64,000 bases of DNA from Alteromonadaceae bacterium M269 (GTDB taxonomy: Bacteria; Pseudomonadota; Gammaproteobacteria; Enterobacterales; Alteromonadaceae), in the NCBI GenBank assembly GCA_004353515.1, contig SMNZ01000010.1, positions 1 to 64,000 on the forward strand, given 5' to 3'. Below, piece by piece: positions 54,393 to 62,918 of this stretch. The notes beneath the pieces are model-generated. The model was not told where the DNA came from. It was given only the letters and a program-made list of their open reading frames with translations, and did not search any database. Both the position numbers and the translations under genes were made by a program. The number at the start of each line of letters is the position of its first letter. The stretch's first letter is position 1.

Positions 54393-55847
54393 ATGAAAAT
54401 AATAAACCGTAAGTTAATTTATATTGCGCTTTGTTGGCTTATTCCTTCGTATATTTTTGCCATTGAAAAAGCGCCTCGCCCCAATATCTTGCTCGTTGTC
54501 ACTGATGATCATGGCTATTCCGATGTCGGCTTTAGCCAAGGTGCTAGTCCAGATATTAAAACTCCTAGCCTAGACTCTCTTGCCCAGGATGGAATTACTT
54601 TCGACTCCGCTTATGTAGCTCATCCGTTTTGTGGTCCAAGCAGAGCGGCTTTAATGACGGGGCGCTATCCACATAAAATTGGCTCGCAGTTTAACTTACC
54701 TGTTAATGGATCAACTGTGGGCATACCGACCGAACAAGTTTTTATTAGCAAAGCGTTAAAACAAGGTGGTTACTTTACTGGTGCTATAGGGAAGTGGCAC
54801 TTGGGAGAAGAGGCTCAATATCACCCCAATGCAAGAGGATTTGATGAGTTTTATGGATTCTTGGGAGGCGGTCATAAGTATTTTCCAGAAGAGTTCGACG
54901 AACAATATAAAAGAGCTAAGAGTCTGGGTGTTAAGCGATTCAATGATTACATCACACCATTACAGCACAATGGCAAAGATGTTCGAGAGACAGAATATGT
55001 AACAGATGCGCTATCGCGAGAAGCGGTCAATTTTATCAATAAAGCAGCTAATAATGAGGAGCAACCTTTCTTCCTATACCTTGCTTACAATGCGCCTCAT
55101 GTACCTCTAGAAGCGAAAGCAGAAGACCTAGCCAAGTTTAGCCACATCAAAGATAAAGATAGACGCACATATGCGGCTATGGTTTATGCGGTGGACCGAG
55201 GTATTAAGTCTATTGTCGACAGTTTGAAGGCGACTGAGCAATACGATAATACGATGATTGTCTTTCTGAGTGATAATGGAGGTAACCGTAAATGGGGAGC
55301 TGTTAACGATCCATTAAAAGAAGGAAAGGGAAGCGCGCATGAGGGCGGTCATAGAGTTCCCATGATGGTCCACTGGCCAGACGAAATATCTGATGGCACT
55401 CGATATTCGCATCCGGTTTCAGCGCTAGATTTCTACCCCACTTTTCTTGCATTAGCAGGCATAGATCTGCCGATAGAAAGCCATCTGGACGGAAAAAATA
55501 TCTGGCCTTCAGTGACTGCCGGTGAGAGCGCAAGGCAAGGCGAGAGCTTGTTCGTGTTGAGGCATAGACGAGCTGCGCACGATGTGTCGGTTAGGCGAGA
55601 TCAGTGGAAAGCGGTACGGACGAAAAAAACGGGCAAATGGCAGTTGTTTGATGTCGAAAGTGACATTAGTGAAACTAAAGATCTCGCGAAGAAGCATCCA
55701 TATATCCTGCAGGATATGGTTAATGATGTTTCGCACTGGAGTTGGTCAAATGTGCCTCCCAAATGGTTTCATATTCACCAAGAAGGTGATGAGTGGCGTC
55801 AAGATGACATGCCAAGATTCGGCGAAACTTTCCGTATTGATAAATAA
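54393..55847 (+). CDS. S1-family sulfatase (3)
   Basis: ATG 54393 is used because it opens a signal peptide (MKIINRKLIYIALCWLIPSYIFA) and AGAGAGAGAA precedes it; an upstream in-frame start lies inside sulfatase 2. NILLVVTDDHGYSDVGF, CGPSR (formylglycine Cys80), IGKWHLGEEAQYHP, FFLYLAYNAPHVPLEA, FLSDNGGNRKWG and HEGGHRVPMMVHWP are visible. It resembles sulfatase 1 more than sulfatase 2. It is periplasmic, in an operon with sulfatase 2. Confidence 0.93.
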   Translation: MKIINRKLIYIALCWLIPSYIFAIEKAPRPNILLVVTDDHGYSDVGFSQGASPDIKTPSLDSLAQDGITFDSAYVAHPFCGPSRAALMTGRYPHKIGSQFNLPVNGSTVGIPTEQVFISKALKQGGYFTGAIGKWHLGEEAQYHPNARGFDEFYGFLGGGHKYFPEEFDEQYKRAKSLGVKRFNDYITPLQHNGKDVRETEYVTDALSREAVNFINKAANNEEQPFFLYLAYNAPHVPLEAKAEDLAKFSHIKDKDRRTYAAMVYAVDRGIKSIVDSLKATEQYDNTMIVFLSDNGGNRKWGAVNDPLKEGKGSAHEGGHRVPMMVHWPDEISDGTRYSHPVSALDFYPTFLALAGIDLPIESHLDGKNIWPSVTAGESARQGESLFVLRHRRAAHDVSVRRDQWKAVRTKKTGKWQLFDVESDISETKDLAKKHPYILQDMVNDVSHWSWSNVPPKWFHIHQEGDEWRQDDMPRFGETFRIDK

Positions 55848-55978
55848 TCACAGAGGTGCTTTGAGGATTTTCCTCAAAGCCTAACCACAAGAGTCCCTCC
55901 GTACTTAAAATCAAGTCATGGGGGCTCAACTTTCTACTCAGAGTTTTATCTAGTTTAGTATCCAGCTTGATTTGGTTT

Positions 55979-55993
55979 AAACATCATATGTTG
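55979..55993 (+). promoter_or_regulatory. operator-like dyad, distal, upstream of the cycloisomerase operon
   Basis: AAACAT-CAT-ATGTTG matches 11 of 12 dyad positions. It is one of two sites spaced 33 bases centre to centre, about three helical turns, which would allow two dimers on one DNA face. Confidence 0.65.
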
Positions 55994-56011
55994 TATATTT
56001 GGTTTTACTTT

Positions 56012-56026
56012 AAACATATGATGTTT
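56012..56026 (+). promoter_or_regulatory. perfect operator-like dyad, proximal, upstream of the cycloisomerase operon
   Basis: AAACAT-ATG-ATGTTT matches all 12 dyad positions and ends 34 bases before ATG 56060. Confidence 0.7.
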
Positions 56027-56048
56027 ATAATTAAGGAGGAAATAGCTA

Positions 56049-56057
56049 GTGGAATAA
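56049..56057 (+). promoter_or_regulatory. possible two-codon leader ORF (GTG GAA TAA) ahead of the cycloisomerase gene
   Basis: A consensus Shine-Dalgarno AAGGAGGA at 56033-56040 is 20 bases from the homology-supported ATG 56060, too far for normal use, but ideally placed for this GTG. The stop TAA ends 2 bases before ATG 56060, so ribosomes could terminate and reinitiate. Confidence 0.3.
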
Positions 56058-56059
56058 GT

Positions 56060-57214
56060 ATGAAAATAAAGAGTATCAGGACCCACCATGTGCGTTGTCA
56101 TCTTGAGAAACCATTTGGTTTTTCTCAATGGTATTACGACGAACGCAATGTATTACTTGTTGAAGTCATTGACGACGAAGGTGAGTCCGGTTGGGGGGAA
56201 TGTTATGGCCCAGCTTCTGTTATTCAGGCCGCCGTTGATACTTTTTATGCGCCACGTATTCTAGGCTTAAACCTGTTCGATACTGAGGCCATCTGGTCAC
56301 ATATGTGGCGACAATCTTTAGATTTCGCTCGAGCAGGTATTATGATGGCTGGAATGTCTGGTATCGATATGGCTCTGTGGGATTTAAAGGGGAAAAAGCT
56401 GGGGTTAAGTGTGAGCCAATTGATGGGGGGCGTTATGCGTAGCGAAGTCCCTTGTTATGCTACAGGTATGTATTTTAGAGACATGGAAGAAGATATATTG
56501 CTTGAAAGCCTTGTACAAGAAGGTGTTGGATATGCCGAACAAGGGTTTGAAGCCATGAAAATTAAAATAGGTAAAAACATCGCATTCGACGAACGCCTTA
56601 TTGCTGCAATGCGCAAGGCTTTACCTGATATCACCTTAGCTGCCGACTCTAACCATGCTTATGATCTACCGGAAGCAATTAGGATTGCGCAGGTATTAGA
56701 TGAACATAACTATTTATGGTTTGAAGAACCACTTTCACCCGAGTGCCCTAATACCTTTCGACAGCTCCAAGACAAATGCCAAACCGCCATCGCGACTGGT
56801 GAGTGTGAGCAAACACGCTTCGGATTTAGGAAACTGCTAGAAAAAGGTGGAGTTCAGTTAGTTCAAGCTGATCTTGGGTATTGTGGTGGACCGAGTGAGG
56901 CTATCAAAATACGTAATCTGGCTTCTTCGTGGGGGATTAATATGATCCCTCATGTTTGGGGTACACAGTTAAACCTAGCCGCAGCAACACATTTTCTTGC
57001 GACGGCCTATCATGAACCAGGTAGGGCTGAATCTAAACGTTTATTGCTGGAATATGATCGAACAGAAAACCCTTTGAGAGACGAAATGTTCAAAGTCGGT
57101 ATTGACGTCACTGAAGGCAAAGCAACAGTTCCTGCGACACCAGGGTTGGGGGTTGAGATAGACCCAAATATGTTAACAAAGTACAGAGTACATTCTACAG
57201 AAGCTAATTTATGA
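56060..57214 (+). CDS. enolase-superfamily sugar-acid enzyme, probable 3,6-anhydro-D-galactonate cycloisomerase
   Basis: This is a mandelate-racemase/muconate-lactonising-type enzyme. The KxK motif is MKIKIG (Lys167, Lys169); metal ligands are Asp196 in ADSNHAYD, Glu222 in WFEEPLSPE and Glu248 in GECEQ; His298 in IPHVWGTQ is the second base. In carrageenan degraders such an enzyme opens 3,6-anhydro-D-galactonate to 2-keto-3-deoxy-D-galactonate, the DgoK substrate. D-galactonate dehydratase gives the same product and is the main alternative. The frame extends upstream through the operator to 55967, but MKIKSIRTHH is the expected family start. It overlaps the dehydrogenase gene by 4 bases. Confidence 0.88.
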   Translation: MKIKSIRTHHVRCHLEKPFGFSQWYYDERNVLLVEVIDDEGESGWGECYGPASVIQAAVDTFYAPRILGLNLFDTEAIWSHMWRQSLDFARAGIMMAGMSGIDMALWDLKGKKLGLSVSQLMGGVMRSEVPCYATGMYFRDMEEDILLESLVQEGVGYAEQGFEAMKIKIGKNIAFDERLIAAMRKALPDITLAADSNHAYDLPEAIRIAQVLDEHNYLWFEEPLSPECPNTFRQLQDKCQTAIATGECEQTRFGFRKLLEKGGVQLVQADLGYCGGPSEAIKIRNLASSWGINMIPHVWGTQLNLAAATHFLATAYHEPGRAESKRLLLEYDRTENPLRDEMFKVGIDVTEGKATVPATPGLGVEIDPNMLTKYRVHSTEANL

Positions 57215-58650
57215 ATGAGTCACAACTAAAAATGCTGATTAATGGTGAACTACAAGATTCACCTACAACCTTTGATGTTATTAATCCAGACAATGGCGAA
57301 GTCTTGGCAGCTGTCCCAGACATGAGTCCTGCTCAAGTAAATGATGTACTTATTGGTGCGAACAACGCATTTAAAGTCTGGTCGAAATTCTCCCTTACTC
57401 AGAGAGAAGAGCTCATCATTGAATACGCAAATCTTCTGGAAAGCCATAAAGACGAAATTATTGATTTGCTTATCTCAGAAACCGGTAAGCCTTTTGATAA
57501 TGCTGAGTACGACTTTGGAATGCTAATAACCTGCTTAAGGTACTTTGTTGAAGAAGCTAAAAGAATTGATCAACCTTGTATTGTCGATCCAGATGGTCGC
57601 TTCCATCATTATGTACAACGTCAACCGCTTGGAGTCGTTGTTGGTTATTTAGCGTGGAATTATCCGTTACTTAATATTGGATACAAGTTAGGTCCTGCTC
57701 TAGCTGCGGGCTGTACTGTTATCATAAAGCCATCTCAGGTTACGCCGCTTGCGACACTGCGTTGTGCCGAGCTTGCCTTGGAGGTAGGTTTTCCTTCAGG
57801 CGTGATTAACGTTATAACAAGTAATAACTACGCGGTAACTGATCCGTTACTGACTAGCGATATCACTTCATTGTTCACTATGATTGGCTCCACAGCCTCT
57901 GGCGTGAATGCCATGAGAACCGCCTGTACAACAGTGAAACATTTTTCTGTTGAGCTTGGTGGAAATGCTCCTGTTATTGTTTATGACGATGCAGATATTG
58001 AAAGGGCTACTAATGATATTGTGAACCTCAAATACACAAATAGTGGGCAAGTGTGTGTTTCTCCAAATCGGTGCTTTGTTCATGAATCTGTTTATCAGCA
58101 GTTTTTGAGTTTAGCAAAACAGAAAGTGAGTGAAATAACGCTGGGTACAGGAAAAGAAAGTAGCGCCCAAAAAATGGGGCCGTTAAGCTCCGAAAAGGAG
58201 CGGGCACGTATTTTGTCTCTCATAGAGAGTGCATTAAAAGATGGCGCAAAGCTGGTTTTGGGTGGAGAAATACCTAAAGAACGTTCGAAGGGCTTCTATT
58301 TAGAGCCAACAATTCTCGAGCAGGTTACTACAACTATGGACATTGCGCGGCAGGAAATATTTGGTCCGGTTTTATCGGTTATTCCATTTACTGACGACGA
58401 TGATGTTATTGGGCTCGCTAATGATTGTGAGTTTGGCCTTGCCGCTTACGTCTATACCACCGATTTAACTCGTGGATTGCAGGCAGCAGATGATATCCAA
58501 GCAGGAAGTGTCTGTATTAACGAAGTTCATTACTCGGTGCAGCTTCCACACGGCGGATTGAAACAAAGTGGTGTGGGCAAGGATTGCTCAAGTTATAGCT
58601 TAGAAGAGTATCTGACAAATAAACGAGTCTCCATATTAGTGCGTCATTAG
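57211..58650 (+). CDS. NAD(P)+ aldehyde dehydrogenase, probable 3,6-anhydro-D-galactose dehydrogenase
   Basis: This is an aldehyde dehydrogenase superfamily member of normal length (479 residues). Catalytic Cys282 is in SGQVCVSP, general base Glu248 in VELGGNAP, with YLAWNYPLL (Asn150), the cofactor lysine in IIKPSQVTPL, IGSTASG and EIFGPVLSV. Its coupling with the cycloisomerase (4-base overlap) and DgoK/DgoA indicates oxidation of 3,6-anhydro-D-galactose to 3,6-anhydro-D-galactonate. The superfamily alone does not prove the substrate. It is cytoplasmic. Confidence 0.87.
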   Translation: MNESQLKMLINGELQDSPTTFDVINPDNGEVLAAVPDMSPAQVNDVLIGANNAFKVWSKFSLTQREELIIEYANLLESHKDEIIDLLISETGKPFDNAEYDFGMLITCLRYFVEEAKRIDQPCIVDPDGRFHHYVQRQPLGVVVGYLAWNYPLLNIGYKLGPALAAGCTVIIKPSQVTPLATLRCAELALEVGFPSGVINVITSNNYAVTDPLLTSDITSLFTMIGSTASGVNAMRTACTTVKHFSVELGGNAPVIVYDDADIERATNDIVNLKYTNSGQVCVSPNRCFVHESVYQQFLSLAKQKVSEITLGTGKESSAQKMGPLSSEKERARILSLIESALKDGAKLVLGGEIPKERSKGFYLEPTILEQVTTTMDIARQEIFGPVLSVIPFTDDDDVIGLANDCEFGLAAYVYTTDLTRGLQAADDIQAGSVCINEVHYSVQLPHGGLKQSGVGKDCSSYSLEEYLTNKRVSILVRH

Positions 58651-58763
58651 TTTGCACAAGTTCAACTTATCTAAATGCACCAAATAACCTTCTCCCGCCA
58701 AGGCAAAGTTGCACTTTGCTAAGGGGAGTGGGTTACATTACTCAATTACTCTTTAGGCTCTCT

Positions 58764-60647
58764 ATGTCATTTCGTTTTCTTTACCTTTATCTTTTCTGTG
58801 CATGCTTTATGTTCCATGGCTTTAACGCAGTTGCTTTTGCTAAAACTGCTGAACTTAAGGAGCGACTCTACTTCGAAGAAGTAGGAGAGTCGGTTATCCT
58901 CTTCGAGCAACGACTTAGGCGCAAATGGGACTCAGCAGTCATTGCAGATTTAGATAAAGATGGTTACGAGGATTTACTGACAACAGAGCATGGCAATATG
59001 GTTAAGCTTTATTGGAACAATGGTGGTAGTTTCTCGAAGCCAGTCAAAGTGATAGGTGGAGATTCACATGGTATTGCTGTTGGTGATTATGACGACGACG
59101 GATATATTGAGTTAATTATTTCAATGGGAGGTGGTGGAGGGAAGAAACCCCGTTACCCCAGAATTTTTGAAGTGCGCGCAGATCGTTCTATCCATGGAGG
59201 AGTGGAATTCCCAATTCACCAACGAAGTCGAGGGCGTGCTGTTAAGTTGCTTGATTCAGACCAGGATGGCGATCTTGATGTAGTATTTTCGGCTTTTCCT
59301 CTTCTGTCTCAGCCCCAAGGTGCTAACTACTTGTATCGAAATGAGAATGGGAAACTTCTGTTTCAAGACGTGCTCCCACAAGCAAAGTGGCTCGGGTATA
59401 AGACAACAATAGTTGACTTCAATGCTGATAATGATCCAGACATGTTCTTTCATGGCGGTGACAATATTGTTGCTGTTCAAGGTGGTAAAAAAACGCAATT
59501 TTATAACCAAACCAAAGAGGTATTAGGCCCGCTTACCGATACAACTCATGTCAGCAGTATGACTGAAATTGATTTCGATAATGATGGAGACATGGACTTG
59601 CTGTTGACGCGTGCCAGGCACCAGTTCTATGAGGAACGTTATTACGATGCATTAAATGAACGTTTTGCCTTTTTTGTACGTCGCCAGAGTTTTCAGTTTG
59701 ATGACTTAAAGGTACGAGGAAACTTTAGACTGGAAAACCTACAAATGGCTTACCCACATTACGATGTCTTTGTAGGAAAAGAAAAGCGTCTGTTATCATT
59801 TGATGTCGACAAACATGGCGACAAAAACCTTATTTTATCTCCCGAAGAAGCCGGTGGCTGGCCTGAGGAACGTGGACAAAAAGGACTGTACATTGGGTAT
59901 CTCGGCAACGGGTATTGGCGTGTTGGAGGAGAAACCGAATCACCGACAGCAGGTGTCGTTCATAACGTTATTTCTGTACCTTCAGTTACTGAGCCTGTAC
60001 TTCTTCCTGCTAAGTTTCTGGAAAATAAGAATGGAAAGTTTGTAGATATCACCAAACAAAGCCAAATTGATATTCCTGAACAAACGACCAGTGCTGTCGC
60101 TGGAGACTTCAACAATGATGGATGGCAAGACCTAGTTATTCTGAAGGTTGGGGATATGTCGAAGGTGAATAAGCCAATTCTTTATTTGAACGAAAAGGGG
60201 AAGCGATTTTCGTTACAAAAAGAGCACGGTATAGAAACATCTGAGCTAGGTGTGACAGGCGGAAGTATTGAAGCGTTTGATTATGATAGTGATGGTGATT
60301 TAGACCTTATATATAGTAACGAGCGAGGCCTTTGGCATTTATTTAAAAACCAATTTACTAGCTCTCAGAACAACTATGTATCACTTATCGTTGGGGAATC
60401 ACCTAAACATCATGGGACTGAAATGGGAGCGAAAGTTACTCTTTCAGCGTGCGGAAAAAGCATGCAGAGAGTTGTTGGATCAACTTCTTCAGCTTTTTCT
60501 CACAGTATAAAAAATCACCTCCACTTTGGCCTTGGAAATTGCAAGCAAGCGGACAAGACAGTAGTGAGTTGGACAAATGGTGAAACTCGTATAATTAATA
60601 TGGGTGAACTTAATCGGAGATATAAAACAGTTCAGAGCAATAAGTAA
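58764..60647 (+). CDS. exported FG-GAP/VCBS beta-propeller protein with ASPIC/UnbV domain
   Basis: ATG 58764 gives a signal peptide (MSFRFLYLYLFCACFMFHGFN...); TTAGG lies 8 bases before it. Seven calcium-binding DxDxDG-like loops occur: DLDKDGYED, DYDDDGYIE, DSDQDGDLD, DFNADNDPD, DFDNDGDMD, DFNNDGWQD, DYDSDGDLD, forming a probable seven-bladed propeller. The last about 90 residues are an ASPIC/UnbV domain (GAKVTLSACGKSMQRVVGSTSSAFSHS ... LHFGLGNCKQADKTVVSWTNG). It follows the dehydrogenase gene by 113 bases without a clear terminator. It likely binds or processes glycans at the surface; no enzyme activity is established. Confidence 0.82.
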   Translation: MSFRFLYLYLFCACFMFHGFNAVAFAKTAELKERLYFEEVGESVILFEQRLRRKWDSAVIADLDKDGYEDLLTTEHGNMVKLYWNNGGSFSKPVKVIGGDSHGIAVGDYDDDGYIELIISMGGGGGKKPRYPRIFEVRADRSIHGGVEFPIHQRSRGRAVKLLDSDQDGDLDVVFSAFPLLSQPQGANYLYRNENGKLLFQDVLPQAKWLGYKTTIVDFNADNDPDMFFHGGDNIVAVQGGKKTQFYNQTKEVLGPLTDTTHVSSMTEIDFDNDGDMDLLLTRARHQFYEERYYDALNERFAFFVRRQSFQFDDLKVRGNFRLENLQMAYPHYDVFVGKEKRLLSFDVDKHGDKNLILSPEEAGGWPEERGQKGLYIGYLGNGYWRVGGETESPTAGVVHNVISVPSVTEPVLLPAKFLENKNGKFVDITKQSQIDIPEQTTSAVAGDFNNDGWQDLVILKVGDMSKVNKPILYLNEKGKRFSLQKEHGIETSELGVTGGSIEAFDYDSDGDLDLIYSNERGLWHLFKNQFTSSQNNYVSLIVGESPKHHGTEMGAKVTLSACGKSMQRVVGSTSSAFSHSIKNHLHFGLGNCKQADKTVVSWTNGETRIINMGELNRRYKTVQSNK

Positions 60648-60782
60648 CTTTTTTGTGTGATGGATGGAGTTACGTTGTTACACCTACTTGAGCGAAAACG
60701 TTATCGGTAAAATATTGTATTTGCTATGTAATATGAGATTAAAACAAAGTATGTTCATACAAGTATTGGTTGTCTCAAAATA

Positions 60783-60813
60783 AAAAGCCACTCAACAGAG
60801 TGGCTTTTTTTAT
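60783..60813. terminator. bidirectional terminator between FG-GAP and OmpA genes
   Basis: The 11-bp stem AAAAGCCACTC / GAGTGGCTTTT with a 4-base loop has A residues on the left and T residues on the right, so it can end transcription from both sides. Confidence 0.85.
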
Positions 60814-60830
60814 AGCATTAAAGAGAGTTT

Positions 60831-62120
60831 CTATTTAGTTTCTTTAACTCTTTCATTTGCAGTTACAATAGCTTCAATACGTCTATTCTTACGAGCTGCT
60901 TCAGCCGTACCAGAGTTATCCAAAGGACGTTCTTCACCGTATCCAACAGCATTTAGCCTTGAAGCCGAGATGCCGTATCTATTGACCATAAGATCTTTAA
61001 CTGCATCGGCTCTGCGCTGAGAAAGTTGCAAATTATAGTCAGCTGCGCCGGCTTTAGATGAATGACCTGCTATCTCCGCTTGTGTTTCTGGGAAACGTTT
61101 TAAGAAAGCTGCAAATTCAACGAAATCAGAGTGTCCTGGCTGATCAATCTCAGCGCTATTATTAGCGAACTGCACGTTAAGCGCGATTGAGACTTCTTTA
61201 TCAGTGAAGATACTGCAACCGTTTGAATCGACTTTATCGCTTTCTGGTGTTCCAGGGCATCTATCAAGTCTATCAATAACGCCGTCATTATCAGAATCAA
61301 GCTCTACGCTACAGCCAACCGCATCTACGCGTCTGCCATTAGGTGTATTAGGACATTGATCTTTTGTGTCATAAACACCATCACCATCGCTGTCTTTAGG
61401 AAGCGCGCAACCTTTAGCGTCAACAGCTGTGCCTCTTGGTGTATTAGGGCATTGATCTTCTGAGTTCAGAACTCCGTCATTGTCAGAATCTAGAGAACAA
61501 CCTCTTCTATCTACAGCTTGACCAGCCGGTGTCGTTGGACACTCGTCAGAGCGATCGTAAACGCCGTCGTTATCGCTGTCTTCATTTCTGCTAGATGATA
61601 CTTTGCTACCACCGAAATTATAGGCAAGACCGACTTTCACCCCGAGGTCTGAGTAACTTTCATCTAAATCAAAGTAATTAGCTACTTCAGTTAGTACTCT
61701 CCAATTGCCTTTAATTTGCCAATGTTTACCAATACCGACATTGACTAATTTAAACGTTGTATCTAAATTTTGATTTTTAACTCCCCCGAAAATATAGAGA
61801 AAACTATCATCCAATAAAAGCATTGCATCAATACCAAACCTAGTACCAGACTGATCGAATTGTGGCTGAATGCCACTAATATCTTGGTGAGTGTACTCTA
61901 TTCTGCCTGCCCAATGTTCAGAAAATTGCCTACCTATTTCAATTCCAAACCCGTTTCCATTATCTAATGCTTGTGTTGTATTAGGCTTATCATTCGATGC
62001 TTGATAATGTTCAAAGTAACCAGCGCCCCACTTAGCGTATTCATGATCGTCGGCAAGAGTAGGTAAACTGGTAGCTAATAAGATTGAACCGGTTAATACG
62101 GCAAGGCGTGATAGTTTCAT
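60831..62120 (-). CDS. OmpA-family outer-membrane protein with thrombospondin type-3 repeats
   Basis: A signal peptide (ending LPTLA) precedes an eight-strand-type barrel (about residues 25-180, KWGAGYFEHYQAS ... VGLAYNFGG). Four calcium-binding TSP3 repeats follow (DSDNDGVYDRSDECP and variants, each ending with a CP...GC pair), then the peptidoglycan-binding OmpA domain (VQFANNSAEID, AGHSSKAGAADYNLQLSQRRADAVKD, GYGEERPLDN, RKNRRIEAIV). It tethers the outer membrane to the wall. It marks the right edge of the polysaccharide island. Confidence 0.92.
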   Translation of the reverse strand: MKLSRLAVLTGSILLATSLPTLADDHEYAKWGAGYFEHYQASNDKPNTTQALDNGNGFGIEIGRQFSEHWAGRIEYTHQDISGIQPQFDQSGTRFGIDAMLLLDDSFLYIFGGVKNQNLDTTFKLVNVGIGKHWQIKGNWRVLTEVANYFDLDESYSDLGVKVGLAYNFGGSKVSSSRNEDSDNDGVYDRSDECPTTPAGQAVDRRGCSLDSDNDGVLNSEDQCPNTPRGTAVDAKGCALPKDSDGDGVYDTKDQCPNTPNGRRVDAVGCSVELDSDNDGVIDRLDRCPGTPESDKVDSNGCSIFTDKEVSIALNVQFANNSAEIDQPGHSDFVEFAAFLKRFPETQAEIAGHSSKAGAADYNLQLSQRRADAVKDLMVNRYGISASRLNAVGYGEERPLDNSGTAEAARKNRRIEAIVTANERVKETK

Positions 62121-62269
62121 AGCTGTTCCTTTTTCATTTGTTTATGGCGAATGTCGATCTTCGCCTTTCACTGAGGTTACCTAATGCTCCGCTGATACCT
62201 CATTTATAATTCTTTATAGTAACTTCTTTATATCGTACGAATAGCTTTATTTTTAAATAAATTCTGGAC

Positions 62270-62740
62270 CTAAGGCTCTTGGTCAAAGCACAATTCTAAA
62301 CTGGCATTACCTGCATCTGACTTAAATGGCATGATAAGTCTCGGCCCTTCAACTTGATGGTTAATTGTATGGTCTTTTCCGGTAACAACAACTGGCGTCG
62401 CCATACCGAATTCATGTCCCATATCGCCGAGCGTATTCTTTGCACCGCCAGCAACCATGTTAGTGATTTCACCCACCATATCACTCACTTCTTCATCTAT
62501 TGAATCAGGTCTTTCCCCAAGCATGCGCTGCATTATTTCTAAGGCGAGTGATTCTTCAAAAGTAATAGACATAGACCCTTTCAAATTTGGGCCAACCATT
62601 CCGATAAGGCCCGAAACATCACCTCTGGCAGTGCTATCTTTCTTCTTTGAGGGTTTACCAGGTGTTAGCTCGGTTTGTGCCATGGTTGATAGTACGTTAC
62701 GTAGCGCACCAATAAAGGGGTTAATAAATTCGGCTTTCAT
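62270..62740 (-). CDS. CheX-like chemotaxis phosphatase-domain protein
   Basis: The protein has 156 residues. KAEFINPFIGALRNVLSTMAQ opens the CheX fold; LIGMVGPNLKGSMSITFEESLALEIMQRML and the ExxN motif in EITNMVAGGAKN are the acidic and amide residues used by CheX/CheC for CheY-phosphate hydrolysis. No other chemotaxis gene is in the window. Stand-alone CheX-domain proteins are common in gammaproteobacteria and their targets are mostly unknown. No signal peptide is present. Confidence 0.85.
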   Translation of the reverse strand: MKAEFINPFIGALRNVLSTMAQTELTPGKPSKKKDSTARGDVSGLIGMVGPNLKGSMSITFEESLALEIMQRMLGERPDSIDEEVSDMVGEITNMVAGGAKNTLGDMGHEFGMATPVVVTGKDHTINHQVEGPRLIMPFKSDAGNASLELCFDQEP

Positions 62741-62918
62741 CTATCGGTTTAATCCTTAAAGATGTTGATTGTTAATCTTTAAATGTTTGAACATATTGAG
62801 AAAATGGTAACTCTTGTTGGTTAACCCATTGTGACAAGGTCAACCACCGAGCTTAGCCAAAGTCTATCACTATGCAAATTAGCTTTTAGGCTAATATAGG
62901 CTAATTAGTTATCCATTG

